A stretch of DNA of 42,719 nt from Mesorhizobium sp. (GTDB lineage Bacteria; Pseudomonadota; Alphaproteobacteria; Rhizobiales; Rhizobiaceae), in contig NZ_JANINM010000208.1 in the NCBI RefSeq assembly GCF_024509055.1, positions 1 through 42,719 of the forward strand, in the 5' to 3' direction. How positions within the stretch are numbered: position 1 is the stretch's first letter; every line of letters starts with the position of its first letter. Below are positions 18,727-26,807 of the stretch, piece after piece. Position numbers and translations under genes: made by a program. Below the pieces are notes generated by a model that was not told the DNA's origin, made no database searches, and saw nothing but the letters and a program-made list of their open reading frames with translations.

Positions 18727-19728
18727 TCAGGAGGCCTTGAGACTGGCGGACGCCTCGTCGCTGTTCGACGCGTCACGGCGCTCGGCGTCCGGCGCATTGC
18801 CACGTATGGCCCGCGACAGCGTTTCGGCTTTCCAGGCCCGCACCTTGTCAATCGCCGCTTCGCGGTGCAGCAGCCGGTAGCGATCGAGAAACAGCCGGAT
18901 CGCCTGCGGATGCGGGAACTCGCCGGGATAGACCGCGACCGCGATCAGGAAAGCCCTGTCCTCGCTGAGGTCGAGGGCTCGCAGGGCCGCAAGCAAGGCC
19001 GCGTAGCCCGATTGCTCGGTCACCGAACGCGCGATTGAAAAATCGATCTGCAGCGCATCGGCAAGGGCAGTCTGGAAGAAGGCGGCATTGCCGGTCAGCG
19101 CGGTCTCGCGCAGCTTCGCGTAGGCGGACTGGCCGAGGAAGGTGTTGACGGCGACGCCTTCGCCCGCAGGACGCATCATCGAACGGAGGCGGCGGCGGGC
19201 GTTTTCGGCGCCTTCGCCCGGGAGGGGATGGTTGTCGTCGGTCTCACCAACGGACTCCGGCTTCGCCGGCGCCAGCCTTGTCACCGTCTCCGCCGGCCGG
19301 GTTTTCACCAGCGTCGGCCTCTCCAGCGCGCGGATCAGGTCGGCGATGGTCGGGTTGAGCTCCTTGCGCCGCGCGATCGCGCGGGCGTGCGGCAGTCCGT
19401 GGCGGCCGATCAGCGCGATGAGGTCGATGTCGCTCAGCGCGTTGGAGCGGGTGAGCAGCGGCGCCGCGATCTCGACCGGCTCTTCGGCGAGCCTCCGCAC
19501 CAGCGCGGCCGGCGCATATTCGCATTCGGACAGCGCGGCCGCGACATAGCGACGGGATTCGACGGACACGTCGTTGAACAAGGGCAGCGTCAGGTCCTCG
19601 AGCTGGGCGATCTCACGGCGCGATGGACGTGTCAGCGAGCAGAAGGCCGACACCGCGGCGCGGAACAGCCTTTCGGCTTTTCCCGCTTCGGTCCTGATAG
19701 CGATTTGCCTGAAGTCCGAAGAAGACAC
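18727..19728 (-). CDS. DUF2336 domain-containing protein
   Basis: A mostly helical protein of about 333 residues. Its first half contains repeat-like helices (PLFNDVSVESRRYVAAALSE, then ALVRRLAEEPVEIAAPLLT and DIDLIALIGRHGLPHARAIARR) typical of DUF2336, an alphaproteobacterial family with HEAT-like repeats and no established function. The second half (after a charged linker near 200) is a helical domain. The start is uncertain: no ATG is in frame; GTG at 19726-19728 gives the family-like SSDFRQIAIRTEAGKAERLF N-terminus, whereas TTG at 19806 would add 26 residues. A CtrA-like box lies about 100 bp upstream. Confidence 0.8.
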   Translation of the reverse strand: MSSSDFRQIAIRTEAGKAERLFRAAVSAFCSLTRPSRREIAQLEDLTLPLFNDVSVESRRYVAAALSECEYAPAALVRRLAEEPVEIAAPLLTRSNALSDIDLIALIGRHGLPHARAIARRKELNPTIADLIRALERPTLVKTRPAETVTRLAPAKPESVGETDDNHPLPGEGAENARRRLRSMMRPAGEGVAVNTFLGQSAYAKLRETALTGNAAFFQTALADALQIDFSIARSVTEQSGYAALLAALRALDLSEDRAFLIAVAVYPGEFPHPQAIRLFLDRYRLLHREAAIDKVRAWKAETLSRAIRGNAPDAERRDASNSDEASASLKAS

Positions 19729-19828
19729 GGAGGATACGCCCGATACTCGACACAATCCTGGCCCCGCTCGATCCGGCTGTGCCGGTTTCGCGTCTCCAGG
19801 GAACAAACATCAAATTAGCGACGATCCG

Positions 19829-19845
19829 TTAGCGCTCCGTTAACC
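19829..19845 (+). promoter_or_regulatory. CtrA-like binding site
   Basis: TTAG-CGCTCCG-TTAACC matches the CtrA consensus TTAA-N7-TTAAC except for one base in the first half. It lies between the divergent DUF2336 gene and the 62-residue plus-strand gene, about 75 bp upstream of the latter. Assignment is by motif match only. Confidence 0.4.
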
Positions 19846-19916
19846 CTCTGCCCGCCTTAATCAACTTTGGAGGCGTTGCGTTGTGCTCCGGGAAAACCGA
19901 GAGGAATGCGCATACC

Positions 19917-20105
19917 ATGGGCATGGTCCTGTCATTTGTGCCGAGAGCGGCACCTGTAAATCGGGTAAATCACGACACCAACACGGCGGCGGCGGTCATC
20001 ATTTTCCCCGGCGTCCGCTACGAGCCGCGGCCACAGGTCGGCGAGGCGCGTCCGGGCGGCCCCGACAAGCCGGGCTCGCCGCGACCACCGGTTCCCCACC
20101 ACTGA
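19917..20105 (+). CDS. Conserved small hypothetical protein, 62 aa
   Basis: A 62-residue product beginning MGMVLSFVPRAAP, with a central hydrophobic VIIFPGVRYE segment and a Pro/Gly/Arg-rich tail. I recognise the VLSFVPR...IIFPGVRYE pattern from short rhizobial hypothetical proteins but know no function. The ribosome binding site GAGAGGA lies about 10 nt before the ATG at 19917; an upstream in-frame start at 19881 lacks one. It converges with the DUF1254 gene 13 bp away. Confidence 0.6.
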   Translation: MGMVLSFVPRAAPVNRVNHDTNTAAAVIIFPGVRYEPRPQVGEARPGGPDKPGSPRPPVPHH

Positions 20106-20118
20106 CCGGCCGAGATCC

Positions 20119-20667
20119 TTAGTAGTCCTGCAACTCGCAGGCGCTCTGCTCGAGGAAGCGCGACACGATGGGCTTCCAGCTTTCGTCGGGCACGAAGGCG
20201 CGGACGACGAATATGCCTTCCTCGATCGGCGCCTCGACGAAGATCGCGCCCTGCAGGTCCTCGGGAAGATCGCGCCGCACATCGATCATCTGCGCCGGTG
20301 TCAGCACCACGGTGTCGAGCTTGTCACCGTTCGCATTGTGGTCGTTGAAGGAATAGATGTTGTGGCCGCTGCGGTCATAGACCGAGACCGACCAGAACGG
20401 CACGTCGCCGGGCGCTCTGATGCGCACCATGCCGTCGGATAGGTCGAAGCGGCAGGCGGCTGCGTAAAACAGCGGATCCACCGACTTCACCACCGGCGCG
20501 CCGCCGGCCTCCGCGTCGAGGCGCGTCATCTTGTAGAGGTCGGAGGCCATCGCCAGCCGCGACCACGCGTCCCGCTCGGAGAACTCCGGCACCAGGAACA
20601 GCACCACGATGTGCACGATGCCGGCGCCGAGCAGGCCGAGGATGAGCGCGTGCAGCAGCCTACGCAT
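20119..20667 (-). CDS. DUF1254 domain-containing membrane-anchored protein
   Basis: A 182-residue protein with one N-terminal membrane segment (ALILGLLGAGIVHIVVLFLVP) and a soluble domain with FYAAACRFDLSDGMVRIRAP and FWSVSVYDRSGHNIYSFND, characteristic of DUF1254. Function unknown; larger homologues combine DUF1254 and DUF1214 in one polypeptide. The start overlaps the 3' end of the upstream DUF1214 gene by 8 nt, so the two are co-translated and probably form a complex on the periplasmic side of the inner membrane. Confidence 0.86.
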   Translation of the reverse strand: MRRLLHALILGLLGAGIVHIVVLFLVPEFSERDAWSRLAMASDLYKMTRLDAEAGGAPVVKSVDPLFYAAACRFDLSDGMVRIRAPGDVPFWSVSVYDRSGHNIYSFNDHNANGDKLDTVVLTPAQMIDVRRDLPEDLQGAIFVEAPIEEGIFVVRAFVPDESWKPIVSRFLEQSACELQDY

Positions 20668-21244
20668 TGCAGCCAGCCTTCAGGATGCGCGGCAGCGTCA
20701 CGTCGGACAGCCCGGTGCTCGAGGCGATCGGCGTGTCGTAGAAGGTGAGCACGAAATACATCTTGCCCGAGCCGCTGGTGAGCAGCCAGTTGCCGGGGGC
20801 GGGGCGGTTGCCGACGGAAATGACGACCGTGTTGTCGGGCTGGCGCAGCACGTCGTAGGATTGCAGCGCCGCGAGCCTTGCCTTTCCGGTGTCGATGACG
20901 CCGAGCGACTGGTCGGCGGCATAGAGTGTCCAGAATCGGGCGGTCGGATATCCACCCGAGATCGTGTAGGCGCATTCCCGCTTCAATGGCTCGCCGGCCT
21001 CGTCGTGCTCGGCGACGAAGGCGAGCCCCTCGGCCTGCCCGAGCGCCAGCACGCCCTCACGCGCCACGCGCGCCTTCGAGTAAGGGTCGGCGGCTTGCGT
21101 CCCGATTTCGGGGAAGGCGGTCCATTGGCCGATGCGGATCGCGCCGACGCCATCCTGGGCGTTCAGAGCGTACCAGACGCTGTAGCCGCCCAGCCCGATG
21201 GCCATGGCAAGCGAAAGCAGCGTCAGGATGGCGTTCTTGAGCAT
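20660..21244 (-). CDS. DUF1214 domain-containing membrane-anchored protein
   Basis: A 194-residue protein with an N-terminal membrane anchor (AILTLLSLAMAIGLGGYSVWYAL) and a DUF1214 beta-rich domain (ISGGYPTARFWTLYAADQSLG, VVISVGNRPAPGNWLLTSGSGKMYFVLTFYDTPIASSTG). Function unknown. The ATG at 21242-21244 puts the anchor at the N-terminus; the frame extends to 21301 without family-like sequence. It lies 69 bp downstream of the penicillin-binding protein gene on the same strand and overlaps the DUF1254 gene, so a three-gene envelope operon is likely. Confidence 0.86.
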   Translation of the reverse strand: MLKNAILTLLSLAMAIGLGGYSVWYALNAQDGVGAIRIGQWTAFPEIGTQAADPYSKARVAREGVLALGQAEGLAFVAEHDEAGEPLKRECAYTISGGYPTARFWTLYAADQSLGVIDTGKARLAALQSYDVLRQPDNTVVISVGNRPAPGNWLLTSGSGKMYFVLTFYDTPIASSTGLSDVTLPRILKAGCNA

Positions 21245-21313
21245 GAAGAGCCGGGTAAGAGGAGGTTTCTCGGGATATCGCGGCGCGGGGTGCCGTGGCA
21301 AGCCGGCTTATCC

Positions 21314-23470
21314 TTAAAGCGCCGATAGCGTCTCCGGAGGGGCGGGAGCGTTGAGTGCGGGGGCTGCCTGGAACACCTTGGTCATGTCCCTCAGCGTCTG
21401 CGTCGTCCGGCCGGAGAGCACCGGCGGTCGTTCGGCCTCGGCTTGCGCCGTGGCATCGGCGGACTCCTTCTTCGCGGCCTCTTCAGCCTTCGCCGCAACC
21501 TGAGGGTCGACGAAGGGGTGGTCGAGACCCGGGATCGGCTTCAGGTCGATGTTCTGGTGCGCGTAGACCATCAGCCGCTGCCAGACCATCGCGGGCAGCG
21601 AACCGCCGGTCATCTTGTTGGTCGGCGAGAAGTCGTCATTGCCGAGCCAGACAGCGGCCGTGTAGTTGCCGGTGAAGCCGACGAACCAGGCGTCGCGGTA
21701 GGACTGGGTGGTGCCAGTCTTGCCGGCCACCACGATGTTGGGCAGTTGGGCGCGGCGCGCCGTGCCGATCACCGGCACTGCCGCCAGCATCGTATTCATG
21801 TATTTCAGCGCCGTTTCCGACAGCACGCGGTGCGGCGGCGGCGCGTCCTTGGTCCAGTCATACACCACCTCGCCGGTGCGAGTGACGAGCTGCGTGATGC
21901 CGTGCCTGGAGCCGACGAAGCCGTTCTGCGCAAAGACGCTGTAGCCCGTCGCCTGGTCCATCACCGTCATGAGCGAAGTGCCGAGCACCATGGTCTTGTG
22001 CGATTCCAAGGGCGATTCGACGCCCATCGATTCGGCCATCGCCTTGATCGGCGCGATGCCGAGATGGTCCTTGGCAAGCCGCACCGGCACGGTGTTGATG
22101 GACTTGGCGATCGCCGTCAGCAGCGTCACGTTGCCTGCCGATCCGCCGCTGTAGTTGTGGGGCGACCAGTTGCCCCAGCTGACGGGGCCGCCCGAAACCA
22201 CCGAGTCCGGCGTGAAGCCATGTTCCATGGCGGTCGCATAGACATAGGGCTTGAAGGAAGAACCGGTCTGGCGCAGCGCCTTGGTGGCGCGGTTGAACTG
22301 GCTGGCGCCGTAGTCGCGGCCGCCGACGATCGCGCGCACCGCGCCGTTGGTCTCGATCACCACCACCGCGCCTTCGGAGACGTTGTACTCCTTGCCGAAC
22401 TGGCGGAGATGGAATTCGACCGATTCTTCGGCCGCCTTCTGGATGTTGGCGTCGAAGGTGGTGTGGGCGACCAGCGAATGCTGGCCGGTCTTAGCAATCT
22501 TCTTAACCTCGTCGAAGGCCCAGTCGAGGAAGTAGTCGGGGCTCTTCTGCTCGCCGCGGTCGACGACGTCGGCCGGATGCAGGCGGGCCTGCAGCACCTG
22601 GCCCTCGGTCATGAAGCCGGCGTCGACGAGGTTGGACAGCACCACATTGGCGCGCGCGCGGGCAGCGGGCAAATTGATATGCGGGGCGTATTTGGTCGGC
22701 GCCTTGAACAGGCCGGCAAGCATCGCCGCCTCGGCGAGGTTCAGGTCCTTGACGCTCTTGCCGAAATAGAAATCCGCCGCCGCCTCGATGCCGAACGTGC
22801 CGCCGCCCATATAGGCGCGGTCGAGATAGAGCTGCAGGATCTCCTTCTTGGAGAGATTGGCCTCCAGCCACAGCGACAGGAAGGCCTCCTTGATCTTGCG
22901 CTCGAAGGTGCGCTCGTTCGACAGGAAAAGGTTCTTGGCGAGCTGCTGGGTGATGCTGGAACCGCCCTGGACCACCGAATTGGCGCGCACATTCTCGAAG
23001 ATCGCACGCGACAGGCCCAGTATGTCGATGCCGTAATGGTCGAAGAAGCGCCGGTCCTCGGTGGCCAGCACCGCCTTGATGACATGGTCGGGCATCTCGT
23101 CGACCGGCACGGAATCGCGCTGGATGATGCCGCGCTGGCCGATCTCGTTGCCGTAGCGGTCGAGGAAGGTGACGGCGAAGTCACCCTGGTTGCGCCAGTC
23201 GCCGGCTGTGATCTGGAATGCCGGCATGGCGAGTGCGAGCAGCACCACGAAGCCGCCGGCGCCCATGGTGAAGCCTTCGCTCAGCACTTCGATGATGCTG
23301 CGCCGCCAGCCATGCAGCCGGAAACGGCGTGAAAAGATGGTGGCCGCTTCCCAGAATTCGCGGGCCTTGAAGCCGATCTCGTAGAGCGAGGAGTCGAGCC
23401 AGGCATCGACGGCAAGAGCCGCTGAGGCGATCCGGCCTCTTCTCTTGCGTGGTTTCGATGGACTTGCCAT
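21314..23470 (-). CDS. Class A penicillin-binding protein (PBP1A family transglycosylase/transpeptidase)
   Basis: A bifunctional 718-residue peptidoglycan synthase. An N-terminal cytoplasmic stretch of about 65 residues precedes a membrane span (about 68-88). The glycosyltransferase GT51 domain has the catalytic Glu138 in ATEDRRFFDHYGID and VVQGGSSITQQLAKN. The transpeptidase domain has Ser404-x-x-Lys407 (TGSSFKP), Ser457-x-Asn459 (SINT) and Lys584-Thr-Gly (AGKTGTTQ). The C-terminal tail is Ala/Pro-rich and disordered. The cytoplasmic head (YEIGFKAREFWEAATIFSRRF) is longer than in PBP1a of enterobacteria. First gene of a probable operon with the DUF1214 and DUF1254 genes. Confidence 0.95.
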   Translation of the reverse strand: MASPSKPRKRRGRIASAALAVDAWLDSSLYEIGFKAREFWEAATIFSRRFRLHGWRRSIIEVLSEGFTMGAGGFVVLLALAMPAFQITAGDWRNQGDFAVTFLDRYGNEIGQRGIIQRDSVPVDEMPDHVIKAVLATEDRRFFDHYGIDILGLSRAIFENVRANSVVQGGSSITQQLAKNLFLSNERTFERKIKEAFLSLWLEANLSKKEILQLYLDRAYMGGGTFGIEAAADFYFGKSVKDLNLAEAAMLAGLFKAPTKYAPHINLPAARARANVVLSNLVDAGFMTEGQVLQARLHPADVVDRGEQKSPDYFLDWAFDEVKKIAKTGQHSLVAHTTFDANIQKAAEESVEFHLRQFGKEYNVSEGAVVVIETNGAVRAIVGGRDYGASQFNRATKALRQTGSSFKPYVYATAMEHGFTPDSVVSGGPVSWGNWSPHNYSGGSAGNVTLLTAIAKSINTVPVRLAKDHLGIAPIKAMAESMGVESPLESHKTMVLGTSLMTVMDQATGYSVFAQNGFVGSRHGITQLVTRTGEVVYDWTKDAPPPHRVLSETALKYMNTMLAAVPVIGTARRAQLPNIVVAGKTGTTQSYRDAWFVGFTGNYTAAVWLGNDDFSPTNKMTGGSLPAMVWQRLMVYAHQNIDLKPIPGLDHPFVDPQVAAKAEEAAKKESADATAQAEAERPPVLSGRTTQTLRDMTKVFQAAPALNAPAPPETLSAL

Positions 23471-23634
23471 TTACTGACTTGCGCCCCAATGCACTTTCGA
23501 CCGAAAACTGCATGGACAGTTTCGCGTGCCACCCCTGCACGACTAATCGACCATTTTAGCACCGCTCACAAGGGCAGCGAAGCCACACACAAGCTTTGTT
23601 GAACGCTAAGGTTGATTGTGCTTACGAAGCGATA

Positions 23635-24273
23635 TCACCGCGCTGCGATGAAGCGCATGAAATGCGCCACATCCGCCTCGCTCGGCTCCAGGCCGGTGAA
23701 AGAACGCAGATAGGCGGCAAGGTGGCTGACCCGCGCCTCGACCGGCTCCTTCAGGTCGAGCACGTAGTAACCGATCTGCATGTAATAGAGCACGCGCGCC
23801 CGGATGAAGGCGTCCTCGTCGTCATAGCCGTGCCGGCGGTACATGTCTCGGATCGCAGTCAGGCGATCGTCGTCGGCCTTGTCGATCATGCGTCGCACGT
23901 CGTCAGAGCGCCTGGCCCATTCGCGGATGGCGAAATCGAGCCTCGGATCGAACAGCCGCTCGTCGGCCCAGCATTCGAACACGTTCATCACGCCCATGAT
24001 GATGGTCTCGGACGGGCGCCGGGCACGTTCGATGATCGCCGTGGTGTTGGTGTCGTGCCAATGCGCGAGCAGATGGTCGAGCAGATCCTGCCGGCTGTTG
24101 AAATACCAGTAGAAGCTCGAACGCGAGACGCCGAGCTTCTGGCCAAGCGTAAGCACGCGCACGCTCCCGATGCCGTCCGAGATCAGCGTGCGCAGCGCGA
24201 GGTCGATCCAGTCCCGGCGCGTCACCTTGATGTTGCCGGGCGTCTGTTCGTCCCGGAGGGAAGTCATCGTCAT
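23635..24273 (-). CDS. TetR/AcrR family transcriptional regulator
   Basis: A 212-residue repressor-type regulator. The N-terminal helix-turn-helix is visible in RRDWIDLALRTLISDGIGSV and LGQKLGVSRSSFYWYFNSRQDLLDHLL. The C-terminal ligand-binding domain is helical and ends in DVAHFMRFIAAR. I chose the ATG at 24271-24273 (MTMTSLRDE); upstream in-frame starts would run the gene into the operator. It is divergent from the GcvT-family oxidoreductase, with a 34-bp palindrome between them, so it most likely represses that operon and itself. The ligand is probably the methylated substrate or a product of the pathway. Confidence 0.92.
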   Translation of the reverse strand: MTMTSLRDEQTPGNIKVTRRDWIDLALRTLISDGIGSVRVLTLGQKLGVSRSSFYWYFNSRQDLLDHLLAHWHDTNTTAIIERARRPSETIIMGVMNVFECWADERLFDPRLDFAIREWARRSDDVRRMIDKADDDRLTAIRDMYRRHGYDDEDAFIRARVLYYMQIGYYVLDLKEPVEARVSHLAAYLRSFTGLEPSEADVAHFMRFIAAR

Positions 24274-24311
24274 GGCCGCACAATAGCCAAGGTGCGAAGC
24301 AGTGCGCAAGC

Positions 24312-24345
24312 TCTGGACAGAAGTGTCTAGACACAAATGTCCAGA
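24312..24345. promoter_or_regulatory. 34-bp palindromic operator for the divergent TetR regulator
   Basis: Near-perfect dyad centred at 24328.5: TCTGGACA (24312-24319), GAA, then the 12-bp core GTGTCTAGACAC (24323-24334), AAA, and TGTCCAGA (24338-24345). Only the two 3-bp spacers break the symmetry. It sits 38 bp upstream of both divergent start codons (the TetR ATG at 24273 and the GTG at 24384), the expected place for a TetR-type operator covering both promoters. Confidence 0.85.
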
Positions 24346-24383
24346 CTGTGTATCGTAGCGCCTTCAACGAGAGGGAGAGACTC

Positions 24384-26795
24384 GTGAAGTCGCACTATCG
24401 CGCAGTCGTCATCGGGGGAGGCGTCGTCGGCGCCTCGGTGCTCTATCACCTCACGCGCTTCGGCTGGAGCGATGTCGCGCTCATCGAGCGCGCCGAACTG
24501 ACCGCCGGCTCTACCTGGCATGCGGCGGCCGGTTTTCACGCGCTGAATGCCGATCCCAATGTTGCGGCGCTGCAGGACTACACGATCAAGCTCTATCGCG
24601 AGATCGAGGCAGAGTCCGGACAGAATGCCGGCCTGCACATGACCGGCGGCGTCAACATGGCGAGCGACCCGCAGCGCTGGGAGTGGCTGAAATCGGCCTG
24701 GGCCGTGTTCCAGTCGGTCGGTATCGAAACAGCCCGGCTGGTGACGCCGGAAGAGATCAAGGAGATCTGCCCGATCGTCGATGTCAGCGACGTGCTTGGC
24801 GGCCTCTACGATTCCAACGAAGGCCACCTCGACCCTTACGGCACGACGCATGCCTATGCCGGCGCCGCGAAGAAACGCGGCGCCGATGTCATCCTGCGCA
24901 ATCGCGTCGTCGAGTTGAAGCAGCGCGCCGACGGCGGCTGGGACGTTGTCACCGAGAAAGGCACTATCGTTGCCGAGCATGTCGTCAATGCCGGAGGTCT
25001 CTGGGCCAAGCAGGTTGGCCTCATGGCCGGCGTCGACCTGCCGGTGACACCGATGGAGCACCACTACTTCGTCACCGAGGACATTCCCGAGGTCGCCGCG
25101 CTCGACAAGGAACTCGGCCTTGCCGTCGATCTCGACGGCTTCTCCTATCTGCGGCAGGAACGCAAAGGCGTGCTACTCGGCGTCTATGAGCAGAACCCCA
25201 AGCACTGGAACATGGACGGCGCGCCCTGGGATTACGGCATCGAGCTGATCCCGGAGGACATCGACCGCATCAGCCCGGAACTCTCCCGGGCCTATCAGCG
25301 CTTCCCTTGCCTCGCCAACGCCGGCATCCGCAAATGGGTCAATGGCGCCTTCACCTTCACTCCGGACGGCAATCCGGCGGTCGGCCCGGTCAGGGGGCTG
25401 AGGAACTACTGGGTCGCCTGCGGCGTAATGGCCGGCTTCAGTCAAGGTGGCGGCGTCGGCAAGTCGCTCGCCGAATGGATGATCTATGGCGAACCGCAGG
25501 CCGATATCTTCGGCATGGACATCGCCCGCTACGGCGCCTTTGCCGCCAATCGCGAATATCTGCGGCAGACGACGGGCCAGTTCTACGCACGCCGCTTCGT
25601 CATGACCTTCCCCAACGAGCGCTTGCCTGCCGGCCGGCTGCTGAAGCGCCCCGGCGCCTATGACGGCATGACGACCGCCGGCTGCGAATGGACGGCATCG
25701 TGGGGGTTGGAAATCCCGGCCTACTTCGCGCCGATGGGCTTCCGCGAGGAAACGACGCTCAAGCGCTCCAACGCCTTCGACATCGTTGGTGACGAAGTCC
25801 TGCAGGTCCGCCGCGCCGCCGGCCTCGTCGATACCACCGCCTTTTCGCGCTACGCCGTGTCCGGGCCGAGTGCCGAGGCCTGGCTTGACAGGCTGCTCGC
25901 CTGCCGGTTGCCGAAGCCCGGACGCGCGAAGCTCGCGCCGATGCTGGGGCCTGACGGCAGGTTGAAGGGCGATCTCACCGTGCTCAACTGGGGTGGTGGC
26001 GAATACTGGATCATGGGCTCCTATTACCTCAGGGAGTTCCACATGCGCTGGTTCGAGGCGCATATGATCGACGGTGTCTCCGTCGCCGACATTTCAGATT
26101 CCGTGTCGGGTTTCCTCGTCACCGGACCGAACGCGAGGAAGATCATCGAGCGCACGACGCATCAGGACATTGCGGCGCAAGCCTTGCCCTTCATGGCCTG
26201 CGGCGAGTTCGACATCGGCATGGTGCGCGCCCGGGTGGCAAGGCTCTCCATCGCCGGCGAACTTGGCTTCGAGATCAATTGCCCGGCCACGCTCCATTCG
26301 ACCCTGCGCGAGACGTTGCTAGCCGCCGGCAAGGACCTCGGGCTTGCCGAGATCGGCTATTACGCTCTGGGGTCGCTGCGGCTGGAGAAGAGTTTCGGCA
26401 TCTGGTCGCGCGAGTTCACCCAAGGCTACACGCCCAGCCAGACCGGGCTCGACCGCTTCATCGCCTTCGACAAGGGCGATTTCATCGGCCGCGAGGCCGC
26501 GCTGAAGGAGCGCGAGGCGGGCGTCTCGCGACGGATCGTGACGCTGGAGATCGATGCCGTCGACGCCGACGCCAGCGGCTTCGAGCCGGTCTGGCACAAG
26601 GGCCGGCGCGTCGGCTTCGTCACCTCCGGCGGCTACGGCTACACGATCGGCAAGAGCGTCGCCCTGGCGTTGGTGGATGGCGATTTCGCCGGGGAGGGGA
26701 CGGAACTGTCGGTGCACATTGTCGGTGTCGAGCGGCCGGCGCGCGTCATCGCGGCCTCGCCCTACGACCCCGAAGGCAAGGCGATGCGGCAATAG
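24384..26795 (+). CDS. GcvT-family FAD-dependent oxidoreductase (dimethylglycine/sarcosine dehydrogenase type)
   Basis: An 803-residue two-part enzyme. The N-terminal FAD domain has the dinucleotide motif VVIGGGVVGASVLYHL (Gly11-Gly16) and GSTWHAAAGFHALN, whose Trp-His (His46) corresponds to the covalent flavin attachment site of dimethylglycine and sarcosine dehydrogenases. The C-terminal half is a GcvT-type tetrahydrofolate-binding domain (for example SFGIWSREFTQGYTPSQTGLDRFIAF). The expected reaction is oxidative N-demethylation of a methylated amine, with the methyl carbon captured on folate. The start is taken as GTG at 24384, 7 nt after GAGGGAGAG. It is the first gene of the TetR-controlled operon, 12 bp before the MttB-like gene. 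Substrate not determinable. Confidence 0.92.
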   Translation: MKSHYRAVVIGGGVVGASVLYHLTRFGWSDVALIERAELTAGSTWHAAAGFHALNADPNVAALQDYTIKLYREIEAESGQNAGLHMTGGVNMASDPQRWEWLKSAWAVFQSVGIETARLVTPEEIKEICPIVDVSDVLGGLYDSNEGHLDPYGTTHAYAGAAKKRGADVILRNRVVELKQRADGGWDVVTEKGTIVAEHVVNAGGLWAKQVGLMAGVDLPVTPMEHHYFVTEDIPEVAALDKELGLAVDLDGFSYLRQERKGVLLGVYEQNPKHWNMDGAPWDYGIELIPEDIDRISPELSRAYQRFPCLANAGIRKWVNGAFTFTPDGNPAVGPVRGLRNYWVACGVMAGFSQGGGVGKSLAEWMIYGEPQADIFGMDIARYGAFAANREYLRQTTGQFYARRFVMTFPNERLPAGRLLKRPGAYDGMTTAGCEWTASWGLEIPAYFAPMGFREETTLKRSNAFDIVGDEVLQVRRAAGLVDTTAFSRYAVSGPSAEAWLDRLLACRLPKPGRAKLAPMLGPDGRLKGDLTVLNWGGGEYWIMGSYYLREFHMRWFEAHMIDGVSVADISDSVSGFLVTGPNARKIIERTTHQDIAAQALPFMACGEFDIGMVRARVARLSIAGELGFEINCPATLHSTLRETLLAAGKDLGLAEIGYYALGSLRLEKSFGIWSREFTQGYTPSQTGLDRFIAFDKGDFIGREAALKEREAGVSRRIVTLEIDAVDADASGFEPVWHKGRRVGFVTSGGYGYTIGKSVALALVDGDFAGEGTELSVHIVGVERPARVIAASPYDPEGKAMRQ

Positions 26796-26807
26796 GGAGG
26801 ATTGGGC

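Noticed and set aside
21443..23332. 629-codon open frame antisense to the penicillin-binding protein gene
   Set aside because: Composition is that of a shadow frame in GC-rich DNA (His/Arg/Gly-rich, no recognisable domain), and the opposite strand encodes a clear full-length PBP1A.
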